From Haloferax mediterranei ATCC 33500 (GTDB taxonomy: Archaea; Halobacteriota; Halobacteria; Halobacteriales; Haloferacaceae): a DNA stretch of 64,000 nucleotides. The notes below the pieces were generated by a model. That model saw nothing but the letters and a program-made list of their open reading frames with translations. It ran no database searches and was not told where the DNA came from. Location of the stretch: positions 248,001 to 312,000 of the forward strand of contig NC_017944.1 of assembly GCF_000306765.2 (NCBI RefSeq), read 5' to 3'. This document shows positions 50,699-60,072 of the stretch, in pieces. The translations under genes and the position numbers were made by a program. The stretch's first letter is position 1. The number at the start of each line of letters is the position of its first letter.

Positions 50699-53347
50699 AT
50701 GAGCGAATACGATGGGCGTGACCTGGACGACGGGACGGGTTCGTCCACAGCACCACCGGACGACTGCGGGTGTGATGGTGCCTGCGATGCCGACGCTGAT
50801 ACGTCGGCTTCGACCGGTTCCGGTGAGGAGTTGAGTCCTCCCAAGTCCGGTAGCGACACCGCCCGCGCGGAGTTCGGTGTCCCGGAGATGGATTGCCCTT
50901 CCTGCGCCGGGAAAGTCGAGTCCAGTGTCCGCCGACTCGACGGTATCGACGATATCGACCCGCGGGTGACGACTGGTCGCCTCGTCGTGGATTACGACCC
51001 CAATCGGACCACGGTCGACGATATCCGGACCAACATCGAGGGTGCAGGCTACGCCGTCGAGGACGAACCATCGACCCGCCGGATTACACTCTCGGTTCCC
51101 GATATGGACTGTCCGTCCTGTGCGGGGAAGGTCGAAAATGCACTCGCAGACACGTCCGGCGTACTCGACTACGAGACGCGCCCGACGACGGGGAAGGCTG
51201 TCGTCACCGTCGCAGCAGACGCTCGGCCGGAGACCGTCGTCGCCGCCATCGAAAACGCCGGCTACGAGGTCACCGGCACCGATGCTGACGAACTCGTCGG
51301 AGACGGCGACACCGGCGACGCTGACGCCGAACACGAGAGCGTCTGGCGGAGTTCCCGCGCCGTAAAGACCTGGGTTAGTGGCGGCTTCCTCGCGGCGGGT
51401 ATCACCGCCGAGTACCTCCTCGGACTCGAACTCGTCGTCGCGTCCGTCCTCGGTGTCTCGTTCACGCTCGCCGAGGTGCTCTACATCGTCGGTACCGCCA
51501 TCGGCGGCCAAGCCATCCTCAGAAACGGCTATTACTCGGCGCGGAACCGGAGTCTCGACATCGACTTCCTGATGTCGGTGGCGATTCTCAGCGCCGTCAC
51601 CGCGAGTCTCATCTCGTCGCCGACAAGCCTCTACTTCGAGGCGGCGACGCTCGCGTTCCTCTTTAGCGTCTCCGAACTCCTCGAACGCTACTCGATGGAC
51701 CGCACGCGGAACTCCCTTCGTGAGTTGATGGACCTCTCGCCCGACGAGGCGACGGTTCGCCGCGACGGCACAGAAACCGTCGTTCCGGTCGAAGAACTCG
51801 AAGTCGGCGACGTGGTCGTCGTCAAACCCGGCGAGAAAATCCCGGTCGACGGGAGCGTGCTTTCGGGCGACAGCGCCGTTAATCAGGCCCCTATCACCGG
51901 CGAGTCGGTTCCGGTGGACAAGACACCGGGCGACGAAGTGTACGCCGGAACCGTCAACGAAGCGGGCTATCTCGAAGTTCGCGTCGAATCCGTCGCGGGC
52001 GACGACACGCTCTCGCGCATCGTCTCGATGGTCGAGGACGCGCAGGCGAACAAGACCGAACGCGAGCAGTTCGTCGAGCGATTCTCGTCGTACTACACGC
52101 CGGTCATGGTCGTCGTCGCAATCGGTGTCGCCGCGATTCCGCCGCTCGCGTTCGAATTGAACTGGGTGACGTGGTTCGTATATGGTATCACGATGCTCGT
52201 CCTCGCGTGTCCGTGTGCGTTCGTCATCTCGACGCCCGTCTCCGTCGTCTCCGGTATCACCTCGGCGGCCCGCAACGGCGTGCTCATCAAGGGCGGCACG
52301 CATCTCGAAGCGATGGGGTCGGTCGAAGCTATCGCCGTCGACAAGACGGGCACGCTGACCAAGGGTGAACTCACCGTCACCGACATTGTCCCGGTCAACG
52401 GGTACTCGGAAGACGACGTGCTCCGGTGCGCCCGCGGTCTCGAATCGCGGAGCGAACACCCCATCGGCGAGGCCATCGTCTCCCACGCCGAGGGGAACGG
52501 CGTCGCCGGTCGGGAAATTGACGAGTTCGAGAGTATCACCGGCAAAGGCGTCCGCGCCGACCTCGATGGCATCCCGCACTTCGCTGGTAAACCCGGATTC
52601 TTCGAGGAACTCGGATTCGACCTCGGCCACGTCCACGTCACCGATGCATCCGACTCACTCTCCGAGGAGGTCCGTGCACTCTGTGACAAGCAGGGCTGTC
52701 TCAATCTCGTTGAGGACACAATTCCCCGTCTTCAAGCCGAGGGGAAGACGGTGGTTATCGTCGGGACGGAAGACGAAATTGAAGGTATCGTCGCCGTCGC
52801 CGACGAGGTTCGTCCGGACGCCCGAGCGACCGTGGAACAACTCCGTGAGTTTGGCCTTTCGGTGGTCATGCTCACTGGCGACAACGAAGGAACCGCCCGC
52901 GCCATCGCTGAACAGGTCGGTGTCGACGACTTCCGCGCTGGCCTGCTTCCGGAGGACAAAGTCACCGCCGTCGAGGGACTTCTCGACGAGTACGAGTCGG
53001 TCGCGATGGTCGGCGACGGCATCAACGACGCACCGGCGCTCGCCACCGCAACCGTCGGTGTGGCTATGGGTGCCGCCGGAACCGACACCGCGCTTGAGAC
53101 AGCCGATATCGCGCTCATGGCCGACGACCTCTCGAAGCTCCCGTACCTCTACGAGCTATCCCATCAGGCGAATAACGTCATCCGACAGAACATCTGGGCG
53201 TCGCTCGCGATTAAGGCCGTCCTCGCCATTGGTGTGCCCCTTGGGTACGTCACCGTCGCACTCGCTGTTCTCGCGGGTGACGCCGGGATGACTCTCGGCG
53301 TGACAGGCAACGCGATGCGACTCGCCCGGATTCGGCCGGACGAGTAG
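50699..53347 (+). CDS. P1B-type heavy-metal ATPase (Zn/Cd exporter type)
   Basis: The 882-residue pump has a Cys-rich N-terminus (DDCGCDGACDADAD), two HMA domains with DMDCPSCAGKV-type motifs (Cys66/69 and Cys138/141), and transmembrane CPC followed by FVISTPVSVVSG (about 504). The phosphorylation site is DKTGTLTKG (Asp548), and the hinge motif MVGDGINDAPAL follows. The CPC context and the late Asp in VLAGDAGMTLGVTGNAMRL match Zn/Cd/Pb (P1B-2) rather than Cu pumps. It exports metal from the cytoplasm with ATP. TATA-like AATTATTAA lies about 27 nt before ATG 50699, with two ACTGGT direct repeats as a possible operator. Confidence 0.92.
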   Translation: MSEYDGRDLDDGTGSSTAPPDDCGCDGACDADADTSASTGSGEELSPPKSGSDTARAEFGVPEMDCPSCAGKVESSVRRLDGIDDIDPRVTTGRLVVDYDPNRTTVDDIRTNIEGAGYAVEDEPSTRRITLSVPDMDCPSCAGKVENALADTSGVLDYETRPTTGKAVVTVAADARPETVVAAIENAGYEVTGTDADELVGDGDTGDADAEHESVWRSSRAVKTWVSGGFLAAGITAEYLLGLELVVASVLGVSFTLAEVLYIVGTAIGGQAILRNGYYSARNRSLDIDFLMSVAILSAVTASLISSPTSLYFEAATLAFLFSVSELLERYSMDRTRNSLRELMDLSPDEATVRRDGTETVVPVEELEVGDVVVVKPGEKIPVDGSVLSGDSAVNQAPITGESVPVDKTPGDEVYAGTVNEAGYLEVRVESVAGDDTLSRIVSMVEDAQANKTEREQFVERFSSYYTPVMVVVAIGVAAIPPLAFELNWVTWFVYGITMLVLACPCAFVISTPVSVVSGITSAARNGVLIKGGTHLEAMGSVEAIAVDKTGTLTKGELTVTDIVPVNGYSEDDVLRCARGLESRSEHPIGEAIVSHAEGNGVAGREIDEFESITGKGVRADLDGIPHFAGKPGFFEELGFDLGHVHVTDASDSLSEEVRALCDKQGCLNLVEDTIPRLQAEGKTVVIVGTEDEIEGIVAVADEVRPDARATVEQLREFGLSVVMLTGDNEGTARAIAEQVGVDDFRAGLLPEDKVTAVEGLLDEYESVAMVGDGINDAPALATATVGVAMGAAGTDTALETADIALMADDLSKLPYLYELSHQANNVIRQNIWASLAIKAVLAIGVPLGYVTVALAVLAGDAGMTLGVTGNAMRLARIRPDE

Positions 53348-53556
53348 CTTCTGAAATCAGCCTCAGAACAACCCCGATTCACAGAACGTAGCCTCGCAGA
53401 ACTCGATTTTCTGATTTCGGTTTCCAGAACTGTCTTCCAGACGTTTATCAGTTAATGACCCTCCATATAGTCCCACACAACTATCAATCACTGCTCGATT
53501 CCTGTCTTCTGAGAAACATCATGTTCAATTTATCCATTCCCTCCTGAGGCCGGAAC

Positions 53557-53940
53557 ATGGCAGACGACCAGCGCACACGACGACGGTTCATGTGGCTCAC
53601 TGGAACCGCAGCAATGGCCGGTCTCGCCGGTTGTTCCGGCGATGGCGGTGAAACGGAGACAGAAGCCCCCACGACGACCACGTCGGCAAGCTCGACCGGT
53701 GGCGTCCCGGCAGCGTACGCGACTGCGACCTCTCTCGACGGGACCCAACGAAACCCCGATAGCCTCTCCTCGCAGGAGGCTGTCTCGTATCAGGACCAGC
53801 CCAAAGACGGGCAACAGTGCTCAAACTGCCGGTTCTACATCGAGGACAAGAACGACGACGGCCTCGGCGCGTGCGCGATTGTCGAAGGCAAAGTCGCACC
53901 CGACGGGTATTGCGTCTCGTACGTGGCGTACGAAGGATAG
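53557..53940 (+). CDS. HiPIP-like Fe-S lipoprotein
   Basis: The 127-residue protein has a twin-arginine lipoprotein signal (RRRFMWLTGTAAMAGLAGC, lipid Cys26) and a C-terminal domain with C-x2-C-x13-C-x14-C spacing: QCSNCRFYIEDKNDDGLGAC, then a last Cys in GYCVSY. This is the cysteine pattern of high-potential iron-sulfur proteins, with the FY and GxC context. HiPIPs carry single electrons between complexes; here it would act outside the membrane. The linker is Thr/Ser-rich. It follows the metal pump by 200 nt. Confidence 0.82.
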   Translation: MADDQRTRRRFMWLTGTAAMAGLAGCSGDGGETETEAPTTTTSASSTGGVPAAYATATSLDGTQRNPDSLSSQEAVSYQDQPKDGQQCSNCRFYIEDKNDDGLGACAIVEGKVAPDGYCVSYVAYEG

Positions 53941-53994
53941 ACAGGTAGCTGAATCCCGGTTGAGTCGTGACTAACCAGCGGCGAACACCGACTC

Positions 53995-54450
53995 TCAGGC
54001 GTCGCTTTTCAACTCGATGGCACTCTGAATCCGGCAGTGGACCGACCGTTCTTCGCCGTCGTGTTCGACTGGGATTACCCATTGCTCGCCGCATCCGAGA
54101 ACGGTCACCATCTCTCCATTCTGTCGGTGTTTCACCGAGACAAACACTTCTCCGCGTTCGGCGTCGTAGTCCACGAGTTCGACCAGTACGTCTTCCCCGG
54201 CGATAAGCAGGTTCTTCGCCCCGTCTAGCTCCGTGACGTACGATTCCGTGTTTCCTTGGGGGTCGGTGACGAACAGTTCGACGGCCGGCACGTCCTCGCC
54301 GTCGGGGTAACTCGCCTCGACTTCGAGCGCCCCGTCTTCGAGTTGAATCCCGTGAATATCGACCAACGACGCTGCGACACCGATAGAGTCTGCGACCTGC
54401 TGGCGGAGGTCGCCCAACGGGATTCGAACCGACTTCCGTATCCTTCCCAT
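53995..54450 (-). CDS. Small hypothetical beta-rich protein
   Basis: The 151-residue soluble protein is beta-rich: LEVEASYPDGEDVPAVELFV, then VLVELVDYDAERGEVFVSV and WVIPVEHDGEERSVHCRI. I recognise no family. It is separated from the PD-(D/E)XK-like gene by 38 nt on the same strand and could belong with it. Confidence 0.7.
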   Translation of the reverse strand: MGRIRKSVRIPLGDLRQQVADSIGVAASLVDIHGIQLEDGALEVEASYPDGEDVPAVELFVTDPQGNTESYVTELDGAKNLLIAGEDVLVELVDYDAERGEVFVSVKHRQNGEMVTVLGCGEQWVIPVEHDGEERSVHCRIQSAIELKSDA

Positions 54451-54488
54451 GGGTGCCCTTACGAACGGGGGGTGTATGAGCGTGTCCG

Positions 54489-55076
54489 CTAGTCGGTCGC
54501 CCCGTCGCGTGTTTCGTCGAGCGCTTCGGCGAGGCGCGAACCGGCGGGAACGGTTTCCGCAAACGCGTCCGAATCGACCGGAAGCCCGCTGTTCACAGAA
54601 AGGAAGCTGAGTTCTCCTTCCGCTGCCCGGTCGAGGTTCGTCAAGAAGGCAACTTTCCGGGAGGCGGCGACATCCTCGACGACGGTTTCGGGGTCGACGG
54701 ACTCGTAGAGCGCGCTGTGTTCCCGGACGTGTCGAACACAGCGTTCGGTGGGTGCGAACAGGAGCAGCGCGTGGACGCCGGGACCGTCGCGGGCGAGTTT
54801 CGGTCGAATATGGTGTTCGTTGTCCTTGTAGAAGTAGCGCTCCATGCGACGATACTGCCGGAGAATCTCGTTCGCGCCCGTGGCGTGGCGAATGGCGGCA
54901 TCGGCTTTGAGTTCGATGAGATAGTCGACCGGTTCGGGGGTCCGGACCCGGATGTACACGTCGGCGACGCCGCGGTTCCCGTAGTGGTCGTACGGCTCTT
55001 CGAGATGAATCTCCACGTCGTCGAAGGCCGCCCGGAAGTGTTCAACCACACGCGTCGCCAACTCGTCCTCGCGCAT
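54489..55076 (-). CDS. Predicted PD-(D/E)XK-fold protein
   Basis: The 195-residue protein has the strand pattern D-x15-E-x-K typical of the restriction-endonuclease-like fold: VADVYIRVRTPEPVDYLIELKAD, with Asp39, Glu55 and Lys57. A preceding EDELATRVVEHFRAAF helix could supply another acidic residue, and a following RQYRRMERYFYKD helix is basic and fits DNA binding. It may be a nuclease of unknown target. The predicted active site is seen; the activity is inference. Confidence 0.75.
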   Translation of the reverse strand: MREDELATRVVEHFRAAFDDVEIHLEEPYDHYGNRGVADVYIRVRTPEPVDYLIELKADAAIRHATGANEILRQYRRMERYFYKDNEHHIRPKLARDGPGVHALLLFAPTERCVRHVREHSALYESVDPETVVEDVAASRKVAFLTNLDRAAEGELSFLSVNSGLPVDSDAFAETVPAGSRLAEALDETRDGATD

Positions 55077-55250
55077 TTATCAGTCGAACTGTGGCGGTCG
55101 CCGGGGAAAGGTCCCGCGGTTCGACCGCTGGCGAGGTTGCGCCTTCGGTGCGACGACATACATCTCCGCCGACTCGGCGGTCTCACGCCTGTGCGTGCCG
55201 CTCACCCCACCGGGGAAATTACGTATCGGCGACCGTATCATCTATCAATA

Positions 55251-56678
55251 ATGTCTGCCGAGCCATTCGTCGTCGTCGGCGGTGACGCCGCAGGTCTCTC
55301 CGCCGCGAGCAAATTCTTGCGAATTGCTCCGGACCGCGAGGTTATCGTCTTCGAGAAGGGTCGGTGGGTCTCCTACGCTCACTGTGGAACGCCCTACTTC
55401 GTGAAAGGAGAGGTCGAACAGCTCACCGACCTGCTTTCGCTGTCGCCCGAACAGGCCGAAGAACGGGGTATCGACCTCCGGCGCGAACACGAGGTCGTCG
55501 CGGTCGACACCGACAGGCAGGTCGTCACGGTCGAGGGGCCGGACGGGCGGTTCGAACAGCCGTACAGCGACCTTCTCGTGTCGACGGGCGCGAGAGCGAC
55601 CACAGAGCCTATCGAAGGGTTCGAACTCGACGGCGCGTTCAAACTGCACGGTCTCGACGACGCGGCGGCGATTCGGTCGTTCCTCACCGACCCGGAAGAA
55701 GCATCGCTCGACGCCCTCGGCGGCGGCGGTTTAGTCGATGCGGAACGCGCCACCCACTTCGCCGAGATGGCCCCGCCGGAGTCGGTCGCCATCGTCGGCG
55801 GTGGCTTCGTCGGCGTCGAGATGGCGGAAGCTCTCTCGGCGTACGACCTCGACGTGCACCTGTTTCAGCGTTCTGGCCACGTGCTCAAGTCCTTCGGCGA
55901 GGCGGTCGGCGAGGAGGTCGAAGCACACCTCCGAGAACAGGGCGTCTCGCTTCATCTCGGCGAACCAGTCGAGCGACTCCGAAGCGACGGCACGGGCCGC
56001 ATTGAGGCTGTCGTCTGCCCCGAGCGAGAACTGGCCGTCGACGGCGCAATGGTCGGTATCGGCCTCCGCCCGAACGTCGAACTCGTTTCCGACCAGGTCG
56101 AACTCGGCGAGACCGGGGCAATCAAAATCGACGAGTACGGCCGGACGAGCGCCGAACACGTCTACGCGGCGGGCGACTGCGCCGAAATCACACACACCGT
56201 CACCGGTGAACCAACGTGGAACACGCTCGGACTCCCAGCCAACCGCGCCGGTCGAGCTATCGGACAGACCGTCGCCGGAGTACCCGAACCGGTCGGAACA
56301 GTCGCCGAAACGTCAGTCGTGAAGGCGTTTGACCTCGAATGTGGCCGAGCCGGGCTTATCGACCTCGAAGAGGCTCGTGACGCTGGCTTCGACCCCGTCT
56401 CGGAGACTATCACTGCAGGCTCGCGCTCCGGCTACTATCCCGGTGCCGCGGAGACGACCGTGACGCTCGTCGCTGACCGGGATACGGGTCGGTTGCTCGG
56501 CGGGAGTATCGTCGGTACCGACCGCGCCGCCGTCAGAATCGACACCGTCGCCACAGCACTCGCTGCCGAATTGACTGTCGAAGAAGTCGAACGACTGGAC
56601 CTCGGGTATGCTCCGCCGTTCAGCCCCGTCTGGGACCCGGTGTTGACCGCGGCTAAAGTCCTTCGTGGGTCGATGTAA
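55251..56678 (+). CDS. CoA-disulfide reductase/NADH oxidase-like flavoprotein
   Basis: The 475-residue protein begins with an FAD motif (VVVGGDAAGLSAASKFL) and the redox cysteine in SYAHCGTPYF (Cys45), the single-Cys active site of CoA-disulfide reductases and related NADH oxidases. A second Rossmann motif VAIVGGGFVGVEMAEAL (about 181-197) binds NAD(P)H, and the DCAEITHTVTG block closes the FAD domain. It probably reduces CoA disulfide or a persulfide. ATG 55251 begins the conserved region; a longer frame to 54717 overlaps the divergent gene and is rejected. Confidence 0.9.
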   Translation: MSAEPFVVVGGDAAGLSAASKFLRIAPDREVIVFEKGRWVSYAHCGTPYFVKGEVEQLTDLLSLSPEQAEERGIDLRREHEVVAVDTDRQVVTVEGPDGRFEQPYSDLLVSTGARATTEPIEGFELDGAFKLHGLDDAAAIRSFLTDPEEASLDALGGGGLVDAERATHFAEMAPPESVAIVGGGFVGVEMAEALSAYDLDVHLFQRSGHVLKSFGEAVGEEVEAHLREQGVSLHLGEPVERLRSDGTGRIEAVVCPERELAVDGAMVGIGLRPNVELVSDQVELGETGAIKIDEYGRTSAEHVYAAGDCAEITHTVTGEPTWNTLGLPANRAGRAIGQTVAGVPEPVGTVAETSVVKAFDLECGRAGLIDLEEARDAGFDPVSETITAGSRSGYYPGAAETTVTLVADRDTGRLLGGSIVGTDRAAVRIDTVATALAAELTVEEVERLDLGYAPPFSPVWDPVLTAAKVLRGSM

Positions 56679-56887
56679 ACCCGTGAGTCGATGTGGATCT
56701 GCGGCCGATGCAAATACCGGTCCATGTGACACATCCGATTAGTCAGATTACTCCGAACAAAACGACTATTATCGATTGTGTGGTAATGATACGCTCACGT
56801 GCTGGACGAAACTACAACGAGACCGGAACGCGGTGAATCGAAGGCGGCGAGCGAGTCCGATACCCTCGAATCTCAGAGGCGGTGTCG

Positions 56888-57802
56888 ATGAACGGCAGGG
56901 TCGCTGCTTGTCTATTTCTCCTCCTCGGGACGCTTTGGGGGAGTTCGTTCGTCGCCATCGAAATCGGGCTGGAGTATTTCCCACCGCTTCACTTCGCCGC
57001 GCTTCGGTACTACCTCGCCGGTCTCATCGTCCTCGGATACGCCGCGGTCTCGACCGATTACTGGCGTCCACACACGCGAACCGACTGGACGCTCGTGGGT
57101 ATCGCTGGCGCGCTCCTGATCGGCGGCCACCACGCCTTTCTCTATCTCGGACAGGAGCACGTCCCGGGTGCCGTCGCGGCTATCGTCATCAGTCTCGGCC
57201 CGGTTCTCACCGCGTTGTTCGCGACGGGACTCTTCGGTGACCGCATCTCGGGGCTCGGAATCGTCGGGTTCGTTCTCGGATTCGTCGGGGTCGGCTTCGT
57301 CGCCCAACCGGACCCGAACGCGCTCTTTTCCAGCGACGTGGTCGGTGTCGGCATCGTGTTCGTCGCGTCCGCATGTTTCGCCCTCGGTGCCGTCTTGACT
57401 CGGCCGTTCTCGTCGAACATTCCCGCCCGGACGCTTCAGGCGTGGGCGATGCTCTTGGGAGCCGCGTTGCTCCATCTCACCGGTGTTGTGACGAACGAGT
57501 CGCTCGCGGCTATCGAGTGGACCGGAACCGCCGTCGGGTCGCTCGTCTATCTCGCGGTCATCAGCGGCGCGGCGGCGTTCCTCATCTACTTCGAACTCCT
57601 CTCTCGGTTCGGCCCCACGCAGATCAACCTCATCGGCTACCTCGAACCCGTCTCTGCGACACTCCTGAGTTGGATGTTTCTCGACAAACTCATCGACCCG
57701 CTCACGGCAGTCGGATTTGTTTCCATCTTCGCCGGATTCGCGCTCATCAAACGGCGGGCACTCGGGGAGTTGGTCGGCTCCGTCCGGTCTCGGGTGAACT
57801 GA
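56888..57802 (+). CDS. EamA-family (DMT) transporter
   Basis: The 304-residue membrane protein has ten hydrophobic helices in two EamA halves, each with a LGTLWGSSFVAIEIGL-like (about 14-29) and LGAVLTRPFS-type start. It belongs to the drug/metabolite transporter superfamily; substrates vary. GTG 56882 is an alternative start. It is the only gene on its stretch and its substrate cannot be told. Confidence 0.88.
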   Translation: MNGRVAACLFLLLGTLWGSSFVAIEIGLEYFPPLHFAALRYYLAGLIVLGYAAVSTDYWRPHTRTDWTLVGIAGALLIGGHHAFLYLGQEHVPGAVAAIVISLGPVLTALFATGLFGDRISGLGIVGFVLGFVGVGFVAQPDPNALFSSDVVGVGIVFVASACFALGAVLTRPFSSNIPARTLQAWAMLLGAALLHLTGVVTNESLAAIEWTGTAVGSLVYLAVISGAAAFLIYFELLSRFGPTQINLIGYLEPVSATLLSWMFLDKLIDPLTAVGFVSIFAGFALIKRRALGELVGSVRSRVN

Positions 57803-58010
57803 GCGAGAGTTAATCGCGAATCTTCTTTCGAAGTTATATCCTTGGCTCCGTCTCACCCACCTTCTTTCGAAGCTATACGCTTGCTCCGTCTCACTCGCCA
57901 GTGAATTCTCACGTTTCAATGGCGTGCTGTCTACGACTTCTCCTCTCGAGACGGAGCTCTCTTCTCGGACTCGTTGGTATTCGTCTTGAATAATAAAAAA
58001 TAGTCCTCAA

Positions 58011-58027
58011 ATAATAGCACTTATTAT
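58011..58027. promoter_or_regulatory. Palindromic operator over the znuA promoter
   Basis: ATAATA-GCACT-TATTAT is a perfect 17-bp palindrome 25-41 nt before the znuA ATG (58052), overlapping a TATA-like TTATTATC. A metal-responsive repressor binding here would block transcription when zinc is plentiful. The regulator's identity is inference. Confidence 0.6.
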
Positions 58028-58051
58028 CTAGAACAAGATTTCTATTAACAC

Positions 58052-59248
58052 ATGCGAACACAGACTCGACGTGCGTTCCTCGCATCTCTCTCTGGAACCG
58101 CCGCCGCTGGTCTCGCTGGCTGTCTCGGTTCCGGAGCGCCTGCACAGTCCACTTCGGAGACGGTGGCGACGGCGTCGTTCTTCATCTTCGGCGACGTTGC
58201 GCGGCATGTCGCGGGCGACGTTGCACGCGCCGAGACGCTTGTTCCAATCGGACAGCACGGCCACGGGTGGGAACCCGGCCCGGACGTTCAAGGGCGGGTC
58301 CTCGAATCCGACCTGTTCGTCCACGGACTGACGGGCTTCCAACCGTGGGCCGACGATATCCTCACGTCTCTCGATGCCGACGGTTCGACCATCGCAACCG
58401 TCGATATCTCCGCCGACGTGGACCTCCACGAAGTCGACGGCGACGGACACGTCCACGACAGCCACGACGGAGCAGATGCGGAAGACCATCACGACGACCC
58501 CGAAACGCACACCAACGAGACTGAGCACCACAACGAGACTGAGCACCACAACGAGACTGAGCACCACGACGAAACCGAGCACCACGACGAAACCGGGCAC
58601 CACGACGAAACCGGGCACCACGACGAAACCGAACACGAGGAGCACGAGGACCACGACGACTCAACTGGGAACGACGAATCCACCGATCACGACCACGAAC
58701 ACAATCACGGCCCGGTCGACCCGCACTTCTGGATGGACCCCGGTCGGGTCGCAACTGCGGCGGCGACTGTCCGAGACGCCTTCCAGTCGGTCGACGACGC
58801 GAACGCCGACGCCTACGCCGCGAACACCGAGTCGTACCGCCAGTCGCTGTCGGACCTCGATACGGCCTTCGAGCACGGTCTGGAAACTCGCGAGCGCGAC
58901 GTGCTTCTCGTCGCCGGCCACAACGCGTTCGGCTATCTTGCGGACCGTTACGACCTCGAAATCGTCGCGCTCACGGGCCTGTCGCCCGACGAAGAGCCGT
59001 CGCCGCGGGATATCGAACGCGCACAGCACGCCATCGAAGAACACGGCATCAAGCACGTCCTCGTCGACCCGTTAGAGTCGGACCGTGCGGCACAACAACT
59101 CGTCGCCGAGACGAACGCCGAAGACGTACTCCCGCTCACCCCGATTCCGGGGATGACACAGGAGTGGGAAGAGAACAACTGGGGTTACATCGACATCATG
59201 CGCGAGGTAAACCTTCCGACGCTGCGGACCGCCCTCGACGCGCGATGA
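58052..59248 (+). CDS. znuA: ZnuA zinc-binding lipoprotein
   Basis: The 398-residue ABC substrate-binding protein has a twin-arginine lipoprotein signal (lipobox LAGC, Cys24) and the ZnuA/TroA fold, with GQHGHGWEPGPDV (about 67-79) supplying the first metal histidines and DPHFWMDPGRV the second. Between them is a long His/Asp/Glu-rich loop (126-219) made of HH[DN]ET[EG] repeats, which is typical of zinc-binding members but longer than usual. It overlaps znuC by 4 nt. Confidence 0.95.
   Translation: MRTQTRRAFLASLSGTAAAGLAGCLGSGAPAQSTSETVATASFFIFGDVARHVAGDVARAETLVPIGQHGHGWEPGPDVQGRVLESDLFVHGLTGFQPWADDILTSLDADGSTIATVDISADVDLHEVDGDGHVHDSHDGADAEDHHDDPETHTNETEHHNETEHHNETEHHDETEHHDETGHHDETGHHDETEHEEHEDHDDSTGNDESTDHDHEHNHGPVDPHFWMDPGRVATAAATVRDAFQSVDDANADAYAANTESYRQSLSDLDTAFEHGLETRERDVLLVAGHNAFGYLADRYDLEIVALTGLSPDEEPSPRDIERAQHAIEEHGIKHVLVDPLESDRAAQQLVAETNAEDVLPLTPIPGMTQEWEENNWGYIDIMREVNLPTLRTALDAR
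58523..58630 (+). repeat. Six 18-bp tandem repeats coding HH[DN]ET[EG]
   Basis: Six in-frame 18-bp units run from 58523 to 58630. Units 1-2 read GAGCACCACAACGAGACT. Units 3-4 read GAGCACCACGACGAAACC, and units 5-6 start GGG instead of GAG. The pairwise identity points to recent stepwise duplication. Confidence 0.9.
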
Positions 59249-60072
59249 CCGTTATCTCACTCGATGATGTCGCCTTCTCGTACGGCGACGTTCCCGTTAT
59301 CGACGGTATCTCGCTCGATGTCGAACAAGGCGAGTTCCTCGGACTCGTCGGCCCGAACGGGTCCGGGAAGAGTACGCTGTTGACGCTGCTGCTCGGTCTC
59401 CAGCGCCCCGACCGCGGTGAGGTTCGGTTGTTCGGCGAACCAGCCCACCAGTTCGCCGACGGAGAGCGTATCGCCTACGTGGCACAGGACGTGACGAAGA
59501 CGGCCCGGGACATGCCCATCACGGTTCGGGAAGTGGTTCGGATGGGCCGCTATCCGCGAAATCTGTTCGGCCGATTTTCGGATGCGGACCACGAGGCGGT
59601 CGAGACGGCACTCGACCGCGTCGATATCGTGGACCTCGCCGACCGTCGCGTTGGCTCTCTCTCCGGCGGGCAACGACAGCGCGTGTTCGTCGCCCGCGCA
59701 CTCGCCGCCGAGACGGACCTGCTCGCCCTCGACGAACCGACGGTCGCCCTCGACGCGGAGTCGCGCGAGTCATTCTACGACCTCCTCCGCGACCTGAACG
59801 AACAGGGAATGACTATCGTCCTCGTCGAACACGATATCAGCGTCGTCACCGCCCGCGCGTCCCGAATCGCGTGTCTGAACAAGCGACTCTACTTCCACGG
59901 TTCCCCTGACGACTTCGCCGAGAGCGACGCCCTCGCCGCGGCCTACGGCGCGAACCAGCGCGTGTTGGACCACGACCACTGCCCCTTGAACGCCGACACC
60001 GGTCACACACACGGCACTGGTGGCCCTTCCAGAACTGACGAGCCAGCCGCTGATTCGGAGGTCCAGCCATGA
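59245..60072 (+). CDS. znuC: ZnuC ABC transporter ATPase
   Basis: The 275-residue protein has Walker A GPNGSGKSTLL (about 37-47), the signature LSGGQRQRVFVARAL (about 139-153) and Walker B LLALDEPT (about 159-166). It powers the ZnuAB transporter. The last 40 residues are His-rich and acidic (HDHCPLNADTGHTHGTGG), a possible metal-sensing tail. It starts at ATG 59245, overlapping the znuA stop; the longer frame is rejected. Its stop overlaps the znuB start. Confidence 0.95.
   Translation: MTVISLDDVAFSYGDVPVIDGISLDVEQGEFLGLVGPNGSGKSTLLTLLLGLQRPDRGEVRLFGEPAHQFADGERIAYVAQDVTKTARDMPITVREVVRMGRYPRNLFGRFSDADHEAVETALDRVDIVDLADRRVGSLSGGQRQRVFVARALAAETDLLALDEPTVALDAESRESFYDLLRDLNEQGMTIVLVEHDISVVTARASRIACLNKRLYFHGSPDDFAESDALAAAYGANQRVLDHDHCPLNADTGHTHGTGGPSRTDEPAADSEVQP

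Noticed and set aside
50687..52636. 649-residue minus-strand frame opposite the P-type ATPase gene
   Set aside because: Long antisense frames are common in GC-rich haloarchaeal genes; the translation is Asp/Arg-rich with no motif, while the plus strand is a clear P1B ATPase.
54717..55250. In-frame N-terminal extension of the flavoprotein
   Set aside because: It overlaps the divergent PD-(D/E)XK gene and the conserved FAD motif begins right after ATG 55251.
56912..57919. 335-residue minus-strand frame opposite the EamA transporter
   Set aside because: Charged, repetitive antisense translation with no motif; the plus strand has ten clear membrane helices.
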